Notes: generated from the letters alone by a model not told the origin. A DNA stretch of 64,000 bases from Tritrichomonas musculus (GCA_039105265.1 JAPFFF010000006.1:682001-746000); one strand, 5' to 3'; positions 11,101 to 21,509 are shown, counted from the first letter of the stretch. Translations and numbers: made by a program.

Positions 11101-14100
11101 GTAAAAACAAATCAAATAAGCTTATTATTCCATATTTTCCTATTGGAAATCTTGATTCACTGCTGTTTCCACAACAGTCATCTACAAACAGTGAATACCA
11201 ATTAAAATTGAATATGATTGATAAAATTGTCATGATATATGAAGTTGCAACTGCATTGAATGATTTACATTCAAATGATGAATATCATGGAAATCTTAGT
11301 AGTCAATCTATTTACATCAATTCAAGTAAAGATGCTTATCTTGGATCATTTTGCTATGATCAAAGTCTTGAAACAGATTCAACGAAACCTCGAGGACCAT
11401 TTTACTATCGTGCACCAGAAAATATTAAATCGAATAATAATGATGATAAAAACGAGCATAAAGAAGAAGAAGAAACAGAAGATTACATAAATAAACAGCA
11501 AAAGAACGACATTTATTCATTTGGTGTCTTGTTACATGAAATTCTAACCGAGATTTCATCAGAAAGTCGATTTGGAAACTCTTCAAGACAAAAACGACTA
11601 GAAATCTTGAAATGCGAATGCAATGACGAAAACAAGAAAAGAAAAGAAGATGATAAAGAAAAGAAAGATGAAAACACAGAAATTCAAGAAAAATATACGG
11701 ATAATTTCAAAAATTACTGTGACTTCTTATTTAAAGAAGGAGGTGGCAATGAAGTCTTTGAAGATAATTATAAAGATGAAGAAGGAAACAGTTTTCAAGG
11801 AATGAAAGAAATCATTGAAAAATGCATGAAAACAGAAACGACAGAACGTTATTCATCATTCAAGGAACTGATTGGATGCATTGAAGCATTACCAATTTAT
11901 ACTAATAATAAAGAAGAAATTGAATTTCGTCTTAAACATGCGATTGATGCACGTGAATATCAATGCACGATCTCAGATCTTGTTGAAAGTTACTATCGTG
12001 GCCAAACACGAAATAAAGAAGATATTGAAAGTTTTCTTTCATTGCTACAACAAAATTCACCAACTAAGACTTACCTTCAAGAAAATGACGATTTAATCAT
12101 GAAAATATATGACTCTTGTGACCAAAGTTTTATTAAAGACATTTGGTTGAAACTTTATAGCATTAACAAATATCATAAGCCACAAGATAATGACTTTATG
12201 ATGAAGTCGATAAAATATATCTATGAGCAATATGAACCTTATATTGGAACATTACAAAAGAAGAAAATCTTTGATAATTTTATTGCTTCATTAGATAGAA
12301 ATTTGTTATCAAAACTAACTGAAAATAAGAATATTATAGAAAATGATGCCATATTTGAAGAAATACAATCAAGTAAAAAGTATTATTTGATTGATTTCTT
12401 TTGTCATGTAGCATTCAACGTTATCCTTGATCAAAACTTTTTTGTTTCAAGATTCCAATCGGAATCGAAAGTAAATAATGATTCATCATTATTCTATATT
12501 CGCGATTCATCCAATTATGTTGAAAATAACTCTATATATCGTTTATATTTTGATAACAAATTGAATTTTAACTTGGAAAAGGAACACAAAAGTCAAATTG
12601 ATCAGAAAGAGATTGATCGAGAAAAATCAATCATGTCATCATCACTTTCCAAATTTATTGTTCGTTTTAATAAGGATTGCTCACTTATACCTTATTATCC
12701 AATGGGATCTCTTTATTCACTTGTAAGTTTACCTAAATTAAATGATTTTAATGATAGAATAATCAGTGAATTCACACCTGTTGATAAGATTGTCATGATT
12801 CTTGAAATTGCAACAGCATTGAAAGATTTACATTCACATAATGAATATCATGGAAATCTTTCAGATCAATCGATCTTCATTGATTCTACAAAAGATGCTT
12901 ATCTTGGCTCTTTCTTTTATGATCGTACTGAAGAAGCTGAGGCAAGTAAACTCAGAGGACAAATTTATTATCGTGACCCAGAAAACTATGAAATTGATAT
13001 AAATGAAGAACCTTATTCGAAACTGCAACTGGCAGATATTTTTTCTTTTGCTGTTTTGATACATGAAATCATCACTGAGATTTCACCTGAAATTAGATTT
13101 GGAAACAAGCCACGAGAGCAAAGATTAAATATATTTAAAGGTAATAATGCAGCTTATAAAAGTTACAGTGACTTCTTATTTAAAGAAGGAGGTGGCAATG
13201 AAGTCTTTGAAGATAATTATAAAGATGAAGAAGGAAACAGTTTTCAAGGAATGAAAGAAATCATTGAAAAATGCATGAAAAAAGAAATGACAGAACGTTA
13301 TTCATCATTCACAGAGATAATTGAATGCATTGAAGCACTACCAATTTATAATAATAATAAAGAAGAAATTGAATTTCGTATTAAACATGCGAGAGACGCA
13401 CGTGAATATCAATGCACGATTTCAGATCTTTTTGAAAGTTACTATCGTCTCCAAGCTGCTTCAAAAGGAGATATTGAAAACTTATTTGCAAAAATTTGTA
13501 GTTCTTTAGATATAAAAGAAGGCATATTTAAACAAATTGAAGACGCCAGCACCAAATTATTCGAAATTTTTAACATTAAATGTGATGAAGATTATTCGCA
13601 ATATTTTGAAGATATTTTTAATTTGGTCATAAATTTATCTTATAATAAAAAACTTAGCAGAAATCAATCAGTTGTTGATGAAGAAGATTATTTGCTTAAA
13701 TTGTCAAGAGAAGCAAATTTCGACGAAGAAGAAGGAAGAGAAATCGTCATTCCAGTTTGTTCACTTGGAAGTTTTATTGAAAACAATGGAAATAGAATTG
13801 AAGAAGGAGATTCACTGACTTTTCTGTATTTCATTGCGAAAGATCTTTCATTAATTCACTCGAATAATCTTTATCATGGAGAAGTGAGAGCAGATCACAT
13901 TGGACTTTATTACAACCATGAAACACGAACACTGATTCCATCAGTCATTTTATATTATTCTTATTACAAAAACAACCAAAACAGCATGAACGACATGAAT
14001 TCCAAAAAGAGAATTCCAAGTAAAATGTATAGTTCAGAAGAACTTGTTTCAAAGCAACAACGAAAAGACATCAAAAACTTCATCAAAATTGCAGAAAAAC

Positions 14101-15005
14101 TTGGAATTCCACCCACAATTCTTTCCATAATTCAAGAATCAGGAACAATGAATGAAATTGTCTATCATTTATATAATTTCATCAGAAATAATTCAAACGA
14201 AAAGCAACTGGAAATATTTGAAAGAAACTATTCAAGCTGTAGCTATTCGTCATTTGTGATAACATATCCAATCATTGAAGAAGTTTTCCATCACATCGAA
14301 GACAAGAAATATTCATTTGAAGGATTGGCGATTGATTTTGAGAACATCTATCAAATGATGAACGGATTACTTGACAGCATTGAAAGTCATCCCGAAAACT
14401 CAATTAAAGACAACCTTCCACCATTTATTACGAGCACGAATATGACACAGGCAGCAGAGAGAATCGCCGATCTAATTGAAAACATAAAATCGAAATGTAA
14501 GATTCTTTACACTGAAATAAATGGCAACAATCCAAAGGAAGAATCATCATTGATCATTGATATGGGCATGAATTCCGTAACCATCAGACAAGTGAAAGAT
14601 AATAATTCACCAGAAAAGAGCATCGATAAGCAAGAAGTTCAAGAAATTGTTCTGAGTGATTATACAGGACCAAAGAAGAAGATTTACCAGACGAAGATCG
14701 ATAATTTGCCATCAAAGGAAGTTTTCCGTTACATCGAGTTTGCAGGACTTTATAAACGGTCTGTTGGATTTCTACTCAAACGATACATATTCAATCTTAA
14801 TCCAAAATTCCGTTATAGAATCACGATCAAACTGAACAATCAGAAATACTTGGATACGCAAGATGAGTCAATCACACTGAACGAAATAAAACGAATTACG
14901 AGTCAAATTGATCGAATTAGGAAAGAGCCAGAAGCGCAAGATGGAAACATCGTTGTCCTCATTAAAGCAGAAACAGACAAATCCTCAGACAATCAACAAA
15001 AATAA
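8181..15005 (+). CDS. Giant tandem pseudokinase, three HGN/HGG modules plus terminal HGE module (2274 aa)
   Basis: The ATG at 8181 (MISCNHLKKWINP) is preferred to an upstream in-frame TTG. The first 450 residues are helical and low in complexity. Three kinase-like modules follow. Module 1 (about 9600-10440) has YHGGLSDQSIFI and ADIYAFGVLMHEI. Module 2 (about 11060-12010) has YHGNLSSQSIYI, YYRAPE and DIYSFGVLLHEI, and a charged KEKKDE-type insert. Module 3 (about 12640-13450) has YHGNLSDQSIFI, YYRDPE and DIFSFAVLIHEI. All three end in nearly identical DNA from GGGNEVFEDNY to ESYYR. Linkers before modules 2 and 3 diverge but keep an IDF...SxKxxFDNE...IDREK pattern. The terminal YHGEV module begins at 13650; the tail ends in ETDKSSDNQQK. 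No module keeps the HRD Asp or a DFG. Plant tandem kinase-pseudokinase proteins are an architectural analogue only. Confidence 0.88.
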   Translation: MISCNHLKKWINPTNHLLTNIKNTKANSPMLLSEIFNTIQKLNQILFGQRTENQNQSKNSVNSAEILKRLPDNLSDKDKRNIQELLDSAYVLIGNISTKLPDNFNFSDIKNIKESLDSINKNIQIDKNNKININITEITNNITKFIFTMDQINIFIFSLKRFKYNLYIILYKITSIIQEILNDEQNSKNRSYSNSSLFKIIFDSNEKRDSAIVLLLSKPNDQIIKIFDIFIDDCQKAMIENNPIFKNNQRKKSNENNVNLQDYLKKEFNKFLIDIKEIFAPFRSKNCPAKLNLNEAMHKIKSKLEEFKDLLDSDSTKNEGLLAIHNMSVIHSKQAKSTIFYNVSLINSLYGEYIEGDLNEIVLKNFNDLCEGNNLDQIQDQGKYYLFDSLFKIIIQILLNKELFISQYKQYVKSYASIDNKIVISESNIFTNNSEGHHTLCSDVNMNFIIIKSYNSESDSKEISREKRIMSQKISKFIVCLKESESDDNEVIIPYFPNGTIFSLIDSMQEDEYSIPNQSVIQLTIVDKIVIILEIATALNDLYSHNGYHGGLSDQSIFISSSKDAYIGSFFYDRNHDFHCSFLPNQLNFRSPERFKYGVSKAINIKQEQMADIYAFGVLMHEIITEKTPKKRIKIISIDQIMRILKCEHNKYKDYCDFLFKEGGGNEVFEDNYKDDGVISFKGMKEIIEKCMKKETTKRFSSFKEIIDALKALPIYTNNKEEIEFRLIHAIDAREYQCTISDLVESYYRGQTKSKKDIDEFLLKCKKISGQSPKLYSDDPILKIYDSFILLPVKNKTEKCIQILQDIPNKLESRSIPLIMNVIKMIFKQYERKIDKSAVTQAYSDFLELVSQFSIKVESKDKLEEVKHLIYEILEHKKFYYIDFLVRIIEKNLLIKARLLLNFQDIDSTELHSIHDILIFNDLNASYKISFDNEMLFYLEKTYNNNVKEKIIDREKYILSQENSKFIVHYAINGKNKSNKLIIPYFPIGNLDSLLFPQQSSTNSEYQLKLNMIDKIVMIYEVATALNDLHSNDEYHGNLSSQSIYINSSKDAYLGSFCYDQSLETDSTKPRGPFYYRAPENIKSNNNDDKNEHKEEEETEDYINKQQKNDIYSFGVLLHEILTEISSESRFGNSSRQKRLEILKCECNDENKKRKEDDKEKKDENTEIQEKYTDNFKNYCDFLFKEGGGNEVFEDNYKDEEGNSFQGMKEIIEKCMKTETTERYSSFKELIGCIEALPIYTNNKEEIEFRLKHAIDAREYQCTISDLVESYYRGQTRNKEDIESFLSLLQQNSPTKTYLQENDDLIMKIYDSCDQSFIKDIWLKLYSINKYHKPQDNDFMMKSIKYIYEQYEPYIGTLQKKKIFDNFIASLDRNLLSKLTENKNIIENDAIFEEIQSSKKYYLIDFFCHVAFNVILDQNFFVSRFQSESKVNNDSSLFYIRDSSNYVENNSIYRLYFDNKLNFNLEKEHKSQIDQKEIDREKSIMSSSLSKFIVRFNKDCSLIPYYPMGSLYSLVSLPKLNDFNDRIISEFTPVDKIVMILEIATALKDLHSHNEYHGNLSDQSIFIDSTKDAYLGSFFYDRTEEAEASKLRGQIYYRDPENYEIDINEEPYSKLQLADIFSFAVLIHEIITEISPEIRFGNKPREQRLNIFKGNNAAYKSYSDFLFKEGGGNEVFEDNYKDEEGNSFQGMKEIIEKCMKKEMTERYSSFTEIIECIEALPIYNNNKEEIEFRIKHARDAREYQCTISDLFESYYRLQAASKGDIENLFAKICSSLDIKEGIFKQIEDASTKLFEIFNIKCDEDYSQYFEDIFNLVINLSYNKKLSRNQSVVDEEDYLLKLSREANFDEEEGREIVIPVCSLGSFIENNGNRIEEGDSLTFLYFIAKDLSLIHSNNLYHGEVRADHIGLYYNHETRTLIPSVILYYSYYKNNQNSMNDMNSKKRIPSKMYSSEELVSKQQRKDIKNFIKIAEKLGIPPTILSIIQESGTMNEIVYHLYNFIRNNSNEKQLEIFERNYSSCSYSSFVITYPIIEEVFHHIEDKKYSFEGLAIDFENIYQMMNGLLDSIESHPENSIKDNLPPFITSTNMTQAAERIADLIENIKSKCKILYTEINGNNPKEESSLIIDMGMNSVTIRQVKDNNSPEKSIDKQEVQEIVLSDYTGPKKKIYQTKIDNLPSKEVFRYIEFAGLYKRSVGFLLKRYIFNLNPKFRYRITIKLNNQKYLDTQDESITLNEIKRITSQIDRIRKEPEAQDGNIVVLIKAETDKSSDNQQK

Positions 15006-16678
15006 TCAGCAAAAGAAAATGCACAGAAATCGTCATATATAGGGGAAAGAAATGGAAATTATATGTTGCAGTATCCAAAAAAAAATAAAAAAATCGGATT
15101 TGACTTGAAGTTTGTAGGTCAACTTTCACCTGCTATCGTCGGCCAAATATAGCTAGAGGAGTCACTTTTTGAATATGTTTGGTTATTTAGCAATTGAAAT
15201 TAATTAAAAACGTATTTTTTAATAATTTTTGGAAATTTTTTCAAATTAGTCAATTTTTTTTCTTATAAAACCGTGATTTTTGTTTTAAAAATTTGATTTT
15301 TTAGAATGAAATAGGTTAGATCTATTTAATAATGAACTCAGATATTCTTGATAATTCATAAAAAATAGAAAAAATACTGAAATAATGCGTTATAATTGAT
15401 GTTTTTTTTTATAATATCAATGCCTTATTTTGATCATATTATGAACAATAAGTTTGTATTTATATTTGATATTTTTAATTAGATAATAATAATGTCTAAT
15501 ACTCTAATTTTGTGATATAAAAATGTAGATAAATTATTTTTTTATATATTAAAATTGAATAGTTTATTTTGGTGATATTGAATTTTTTAAATGAGCTCTT
15601 TCAAATTTGAGAATTAAAAATTATTCATATTTATTTTCTCTAGATTTAGTTTGAATTCTTATAAATCTTTGAGAGTTAGGCGGGATTATTTCTAAATAAG
15701 TTCTTTTTAGTGTTTTTATTGGTGATATTTGTCTATAAGCATTATAATTATTTATCAATGTTTTTAGTAAAAAAATCAAATTAAAAATTAAATTCAAGTC
15801 AGGAAAGTCATCAGCATTTATGACGTAAATTTAATTTTATATATAACAACTGGATTTTAGTCATATTTCATTAATCTTTGATACAAACCAAATTCATAAA
15901 AGCATGTGATCAACAATAAGCAAAAAAGTTTAGTTTAACATTTTATGTAAATATTTCGTTATACGAAATTTTTGCATTTTAATCTTTTTCTTCACATTAT
16001 CTGTATCCATTTATTAATTTGTGCAAGAAATAAAAATTTGTCATAATTACCGTGTATTTTTTAATTTCTTTCTCTTTTTCTGCGTCAAGAATTTCTTGTA
16101 TGGCTTTAGCAACATTTGTTCCAACTTCAAATCTGTTAATAAAGGAAATTTTGTTATAAGTTTTTTAAGTGCAATAAATAAGCATAATTTCGGGGCCTTA
16201 TTCGAATTTAGTTTCATAAATAAAGCCCCGAAATTGTCAGGAATTAACATTTTATCGTTTTCTTCTTCTTCACTATTGCCATCTTGTTTTATTATTTACA
16301 TAATAACAATAAACTTTAATTTATTGACTTTTATAATTTGCTGAAATGAATATATACTCTATATATTTTGCTATATTAGAATTTCATCTATTATTAATGA
16401 TAATTTGAATATATTGTGTATTAATTCTATACATTTGGGAGTAGTATGAGAATTTTTGGTAGTTGCATTCAAATTTGTTGTATTTGATAATTAATTGAGG
16501 ATATCAAATAAGTTCACAAATTGTATAATGAAGATTGATCTAATTGCTTTAATCTATTCATTATATCTTTGACCAATAAAAATAATCGATTATCTTTGAT
16601 TATAAAAGATTCTATTTTGGATTAATATGAAACTTTTCGTGAATATCCACTTTTTGTGAAATTTTACAGGTTTTACTA
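15006..16678. other. Long AT-rich intergenic region with one hairpin
   Basis: No convincing gene is seen. The one structured element is a GC-rich inverted repeat at 16186-16235. On the - strand around 16020-16135 a short frame (EVGTNVAKAIQEILDAEKEK) has coding-like composition but no start or continuation; it may be a gene scrap. Confidence 0.5.
16186..16235. repeat. Inverted repeat / hairpin, 15-base arms
   Basis: AATTTCGGGGCCTTA at 16186-16200 is matched by TAAAGCCCCGAAATT at 16221-16235, with one mismatch and a 20-base loop. The arm is far more GC-rich than its surroundings. No T-tract follows on either side, so a terminator is not supported; it may be the core of a small mobile-element relic. 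Confidence 0.5.
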
Positions 16679-19600
16679 ATGTTGATGCAAAAAGGATCAA
16701 TATTTTGCATTAAATCTAAATCGGATGATAAATTTATATTTTCTTTTATGATTTCGGATTCCTCTTTAAATAATTATATATCTCAACTACGTCAGCTTTC
16801 TCATTTGATAAATTCTAATCAAAATAGCGTTCGTATAAACGATATTTTTCAACTAATCCAGAAACTCTACAAAATGCTTTGCGAATTTAAAATATTAAAT
16901 GATAATAAAAATTGTCAATTAATCAATAAAATTTTATTTTTAAAATCGATTCTTCAATTTCTCGAAAGTTATTTGTCAAATGAATGTTCACTTAGAAAAA
17001 TTAATAATATGAAAGAATTGTTTATTGATTTAAAGAAATTCATCGAAAAAACGAATAATCAAATAAATATGAATACAGTTTTTGAAAACATTGATGATAT
17101 ATTCAATACTATTAACTCTATAACTATATTAATTCAATTCAATAATGATAAAATAGTTGATAACACAATATATAATAATCAAATTGAAAACATTAAATAT
17201 AAATTTACAGCTTTAATAAGTTGTATTCAAGATTTATTGAATAAATCTACACTAACTATTACTTGTTTAGCGAACGATTTTTTTAATTATCAAATTAACG
17301 CTTCTTATTATTGCAAAATCCTTTTAAAAATAGCAAAATATCAAATCAAACATGAAAGTTCAACAACTATACACATTTTTCAATCATTACTAGAGTATTA
17401 TGAAATATGTAATACTATTTCCTCAGCCGATGAAATAAAAATTGAAAGCATGCTTAATGAAATCCAAGAAAAAGGAGATTTTTATCTTATTGATTTTCTT
17501 GTTCATATTGTGTTAAAAAAACTTTTTGATCAAAATCTTATTAAATTAAAATTTCATAAAAAATTGAAAGAGGATGATAAAATTTTCATTAATACTCAGC
17601 AGCCAGCACAATTTAATGAAATTAATTCGTCGTATGAACTTTATTTTAAAAGATATTTGTATTTTATTAAAGTTAAGCAAGAAGTGCAAAGCAGAGAAAA
17701 AAGAATAATGTCACAAAAATATTCAAAATTTATTGTTCAAGTAACAGAACAAAAAGAAGAAAATCTTTATTTTCCATATTATCCAAATGGGACATTGTTC
17801 TTTATTCTCAATGAAAGATCAGAAAAAAGAATTGAGATTTCATTTATTGATAAAATTATCATGATTATTGAAATTGCGACTGCGTTGAATGATTTGCATT
17901 CAAATGATGAATATCATGGCAATCTTAGTAGTCAATCTATTTTCATCAATTCAAGTAAAGATGCTTATCTTGGATTATTTTGTTATGATCTAAGTCTCGA
18001 AGCAAAATTTACTATATCTCAAGGCAATGATCAAAATAATTCAGTTCTAAACAGACCTTATTTCTATCGTCCATCAGAAGATTTAAAGTATGGCCCAGAT
18101 AATAATGATAAAAAGAAACGAAAATTAATTGATTTCTATTCATTTGGTATTTTGATGTATGAGATCTTCACTCATGTTTCGCCTGAAAAGCTAATTGGAA
18201 AAAATGGGCGTCATGAGCTATTTAAAGAAGATTCTAGTGTCAATGAAATCTTCAGAGATGATTTTATAGATGATCGAGGAGACAGTCTATCTGGAATGAA
18301 AGAAATCATTGAAAAATGCATGAAAACAGAAACGACAGAACGTTATTCATCATTCAAAGAACTGATTGGATGCATTGAAGCATTACCAATTTATACTAAT
18401 AATAAAGAAGAAATTGAATTTCGTCTTAAACATGCGATTGATGCACGTGAATATCAATGCACGATCTCAGATCTTGTCGAAAGTTACTATCGTGGCCAAA
18501 CAGCATCTAAAGATATCATTGAACAATTTCTTAAAGAAGCAAGTTTATTGTTTAATGAAAACTTTGCACGTAGTGAAGATGTTATTAAGAGTACTTTTTC
18601 GATTTTTTCTTCTCTGGTTGAAAATGATCAATCATCCATTTTCAAAGATATATTGTGTTTCTTAGAAAGTACAAAAGAAAAAGCTGTGATAATACCAAAG
18701 CATTCAAAAAAGCTCGTTGAAAATGAATTTCTTTTACTTTCCATTGATCAGCAAAAGGTGAAATCATTATTGATGAAATATAATGTTGATTTAGAAAAGA
18801 ATCTATTCTTTGATTTCGATTTTTTTACTTTCAGAACAAATGAATCAGTTCAAGCCAATTTGGATCACTTATTTAATGGAAGGCAAAAATATCATCTTGA
18901 TTACATTATGAGAGTCATTATTAAGCTGATTCTTGGCACTGATTCTTTGTTACAGTATGTTGATTTGAGCCATTATGAATCAGATGAATATTTCGATGTT
19001 TGTAGCATCATGATGAATGATAAAAATGCATCATATAAGCTTATGTTTGATAAAAATCTGAGTTTCATTATGGAAAAAGTTTATTTAACTGATATTGATA
19101 GTAATTGCAAAGAGAGAGAACAACGAATTCTTAACAATCGTTGCTCTAAATTTATTGCTTGCTCAAGGGACGCTGGTGATTATAAAACTACTATTCCATA
19201 CTTTCCAAATGGAAGTCTTGATAAATTATTTTCAATATCAATTGATGAGCAAACGATTAATTTAACAATGATTGATAAAATTGTCATTATTGTTGAAGTT
19301 GCAACTGCTTTGAATGATTTACACTCAAAAAATGAATTTCATGGGAATCTTAGTAGTCAATTCATTTATATTAATGGAAGTAAGGATGCTTATATTGGAT
19401 CATTTTGCCATGATAGAAATAAAGAAGATTATGAAAGTAAAGTAGCAGGTCCACTTTATTATCGTCCTCCAGAAATTTTTGAAAATAATACATCTGATGA
19501 TCAAAAGAATAAAGACGATGATGAATTCCTTGAGAAACAGCGAAATATTGATATTTATTCACTGGGTGTCTTGATGCATGAAATCTTAACTGAAGTGTCG

Positions 19601-21136
19601 CCTGAAAGTCGATTTGGAAACAGGACGAGAAAGAATCGATGGGAAATATTGAAAGGTGAATGTAAAAATTACAGTGACTTCTTATTTAAAGAAGGAGGTG
19701 GCAATGAAGTCTTCGAAGATAATTATAAAGATGAAGAAGGAAACAGTTTTCAAGGAATGAAAGAAATCATTGAAAAATGCATGAAAACAGAAACAACAGA
19801 ACGTTATTCATCATTCAAAGAACTGATTGGATGCATTGAAGCATTACCAATTTATACTAATAATAAAGAAGAAATTGAATTTCGTATTAAACATGCGATT
19901 GATGCACGTGAATATCAATGCACGATCTCAGATCTTGTCGAAAGTTACTATCGTGGCCAAATAGATTCTAAAAATAATATTGACAAGTTCCTTTTAAAAT
20001 ATTTGGAAATATCCAACCGATCTGTAAGCCAAACAAAACAATTTCTTTCAGATTATGCTCAATGTAGTTCACAAGATGATAATAGAACTGTTCAAATAAC
20101 TGAGAATGTAATTCAAAAAATATTCAACACATTTGGCAAAAAAATTGATGAAGATTACTCTCAACATTTTGAGGATATTTTTAATTTTGTATTAAATCAA
20201 TTCTATCATGTAAAACTTAGCAGAAATCAATCAGTTGTTGATGAAGAAGATTATTTGCTTAAATTGTCAAGAGAAGCAAATTTAGACGAAGAAGAAAAAA
20301 GAGAAATCATCATTCCAGTTTGTTCACTTGGAAGTTTTATTGAAAACAATGGAAATAGAATTAAAGAAGGAGATTCACTGACTTTTCTGTATTTCATTGC
20401 GAAAGATCTTTCATTAATTCACTCGAATAATCTTTATCATGGAGAAGTGAGAGCAGATCACATTGGACTTTATTACAACCGTGAAACACGAACACTGATT
20501 CCATCAGTCATTTTATATTATTCTTATTACAAAAACAACCAAAACAGCATGAACGACATGAATTCCAAAAAGAGAATTCCAAGTAAAATGTATAGTTCAG
20601 AAGAACTTGTTCCAAAAGAACAACGAAAAGACATCAAAAACTTCATCAAAATTGCAGAAAAACTTGGAATTCCATCCACAATTCTTTCCATAATTCAAGA
20701 ATCAGGAACAATGAATGAAATTGTCTATCATTTATCTAATTTCATCAAAAGAAATTCAAACAAAAAGCAACTGGAAATATTTAAAAGAAACTATTCAAGC
20801 TGTAGCTATTCGCCATTTGTGATAACATATCCAATCATTGAAGAAGTTTTCCATCACATCGAAGACAACGATTATTCATTTGAAGGATTGGCGATTGATT
20901 TTGAGAACATCTATCAAATGATGAACGGATTACTTGACAACATTGAAAGTCATCCCGAAAATTCAATTAAAGACAACCTTCCACCATTTATTACGAGCAC
21001 GAATATGACACAGGCAGCAGAGAGAATCACCGATCTAATTGAAAACATAAAATCGAAATGTAAGATTCTTTACACTGAAACAAATGGCAACAAACCAAAG
21101 GAAGAATTATCATTGATCATTGATATGAGCGAATAA
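16679..21136 (+). CDS. Tandem pseudokinase, two HGN modules plus terminal HGE module, tail cut by an in-frame stop (1485 aa)
   Basis: It starts MLMQKGSIFCIKSK at ATG 16679. About 330 helical residues lead to module 1 (17690-18500), which has FPYYPNGTLFFIL, YHGNLSSQSIFI, FYRPSEDL and IDFYSFGILMYEI. This module lacks the usual GGGNEVFEDNY insert and has a divergent VNEIFRDDFID instead. Module 2 (19130-19960) has IPYFPNGSLDKLF, FHGNLSSQFIYI, YYRPPE and IDIYSLGVLMHEI, then the standard cassette. The terminal YHGEV module starts at 20215. The frame stops with TAA at 21134-21136 inside a tail that the gene ending at 15005 reads through. After this stop the same frame stays open and homologous for 120 codons to 21499. 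Either the protein ends about 120 residues early, or the copy is a recent pseudogene. The catalytic Asp and DFG are missing throughout. Confidence 0.85.
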   Translation: MLMQKGSIFCIKSKSDDKFIFSFMISDSSLNNYISQLRQLSHLINSNQNSVRINDIFQLIQKLYKMLCEFKILNDNKNCQLINKILFLKSILQFLESYLSNECSLRKINNMKELFIDLKKFIEKTNNQINMNTVFENIDDIFNTINSITILIQFNNDKIVDNTIYNNQIENIKYKFTALISCIQDLLNKSTLTITCLANDFFNYQINASYYCKILLKIAKYQIKHESSTTIHIFQSLLEYYEICNTISSADEIKIESMLNEIQEKGDFYLIDFLVHIVLKKLFDQNLIKLKFHKKLKEDDKIFINTQQPAQFNEINSSYELYFKRYLYFIKVKQEVQSREKRIMSQKYSKFIVQVTEQKEENLYFPYYPNGTLFFILNERSEKRIEISFIDKIIMIIEIATALNDLHSNDEYHGNLSSQSIFINSSKDAYLGLFCYDLSLEAKFTISQGNDQNNSVLNRPYFYRPSEDLKYGPDNNDKKKRKLIDFYSFGILMYEIFTHVSPEKLIGKNGRHELFKEDSSVNEIFRDDFIDDRGDSLSGMKEIIEKCMKTETTERYSSFKELIGCIEALPIYTNNKEEIEFRLKHAIDAREYQCTISDLVESYYRGQTASKDIIEQFLKEASLLFNENFARSEDVIKSTFSIFSSLVENDQSSIFKDILCFLESTKEKAVIIPKHSKKLVENEFLLLSIDQQKVKSLLMKYNVDLEKNLFFDFDFFTFRTNESVQANLDHLFNGRQKYHLDYIMRVIIKLILGTDSLLQYVDLSHYESDEYFDVCSIMMNDKNASYKLMFDKNLSFIMEKVYLTDIDSNCKEREQRILNNRCSKFIACSRDAGDYKTTIPYFPNGSLDKLFSISIDEQTINLTMIDKIVIIVEVATALNDLHSKNEFHGNLSSQFIYINGSKDAYIGSFCHDRNKEDYESKVAGPLYYRPPEIFENNTSDDQKNKDDDEFLEKQRNIDIYSLGVLMHEILTEVSPESRFGNRTRKNRWEILKGECKNYSDFLFKEGGGNEVFEDNYKDEEGNSFQGMKEIIEKCMKTETTERYSSFKELIGCIEALPIYTNNKEEIEFRIKHAIDAREYQCTISDLVESYYRGQIDSKNNIDKFLLKYLEISNRSVSQTKQFLSDYAQCSSQDDNRTVQITENVIQKIFNTFGKKIDEDYSQHFEDIFNFVLNQFYHVKLSRNQSVVDEEDYLLKLSREANLDEEEKREIIIPVCSLGSFIENNGNRIKEGDSLTFLYFIAKDLSLIHSNNLYHGEVRADHIGLYYNRETRTLIPSVILYYSYYKNNQNSMNDMNSKKRIPSKMYSSEELVPKEQRKDIKNFIKIAEKLGIPSTILSIIQESGTMNEIVYHLSNFIKRNSNKKQLEIFKRNYSSCSYSPFVITYPIIEEVFHHIEDNDYSFEGLAIDFENIYQMMNGLLDNIESHPENSIKDNLPPFITSTNMTQAAERITDLIENIKSKCKILYTETNGNKPKEELSLIIDMSE

Positions 21137-21499
21137 TTCATAACCATCAGACAAGAAAAAACGAATGGAACGATAAGTACAAGAGCTCTTAATTGTCAGC
21201 AACCATCAAAGGAAGTTTTCCGTTACATCGAGTTTGCAGGACTTTATAAACGGTCTGTTGGATTTCTACTCAAACGATACATATTCAATCTTAATCCAAA
21301 ATTTCGTTATAGAATCACGATCAAACTGAACAATCAGAAATACTTGGATACGCAAGATGAGTCAATCACACTGAACGAAATAAAACGAATTACGAGAAAA
21401 ATTGATCGAATGAGGAAAGAACCAGAAGCGCAAGATGGAAACATCGTTGTCCTCATTAAAGCAGAAACAGACAAATCCTCAGACAATCAACAAAAATAA
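21137..21499 (+). pseudogene. Untranslated tail of the preceding pseudokinase gene
   Basis: In the same frame as the gene ending at 21136, this stretch encodes SKEVFRYIEFAGLYKRSV through ETDKSSDNQQK and then TAA at 21497-21499. It is nearly identical to the tail at 14700-15005. The homologous stretch shows no frameshift; apart from the TAA at 21134 the region is intact, which points to a very recent loss. Confidence 0.8.
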
Positions 21500-21509
21500 T
21501 CAGCAAAAG

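Noticed and set aside
16021-16344. 107-codon + strand frame over the hairpin region
   Set aside because: Phe/Ile-rich, no motif, and it crosses the inverted repeat; likely chance in AT-rich DNA.
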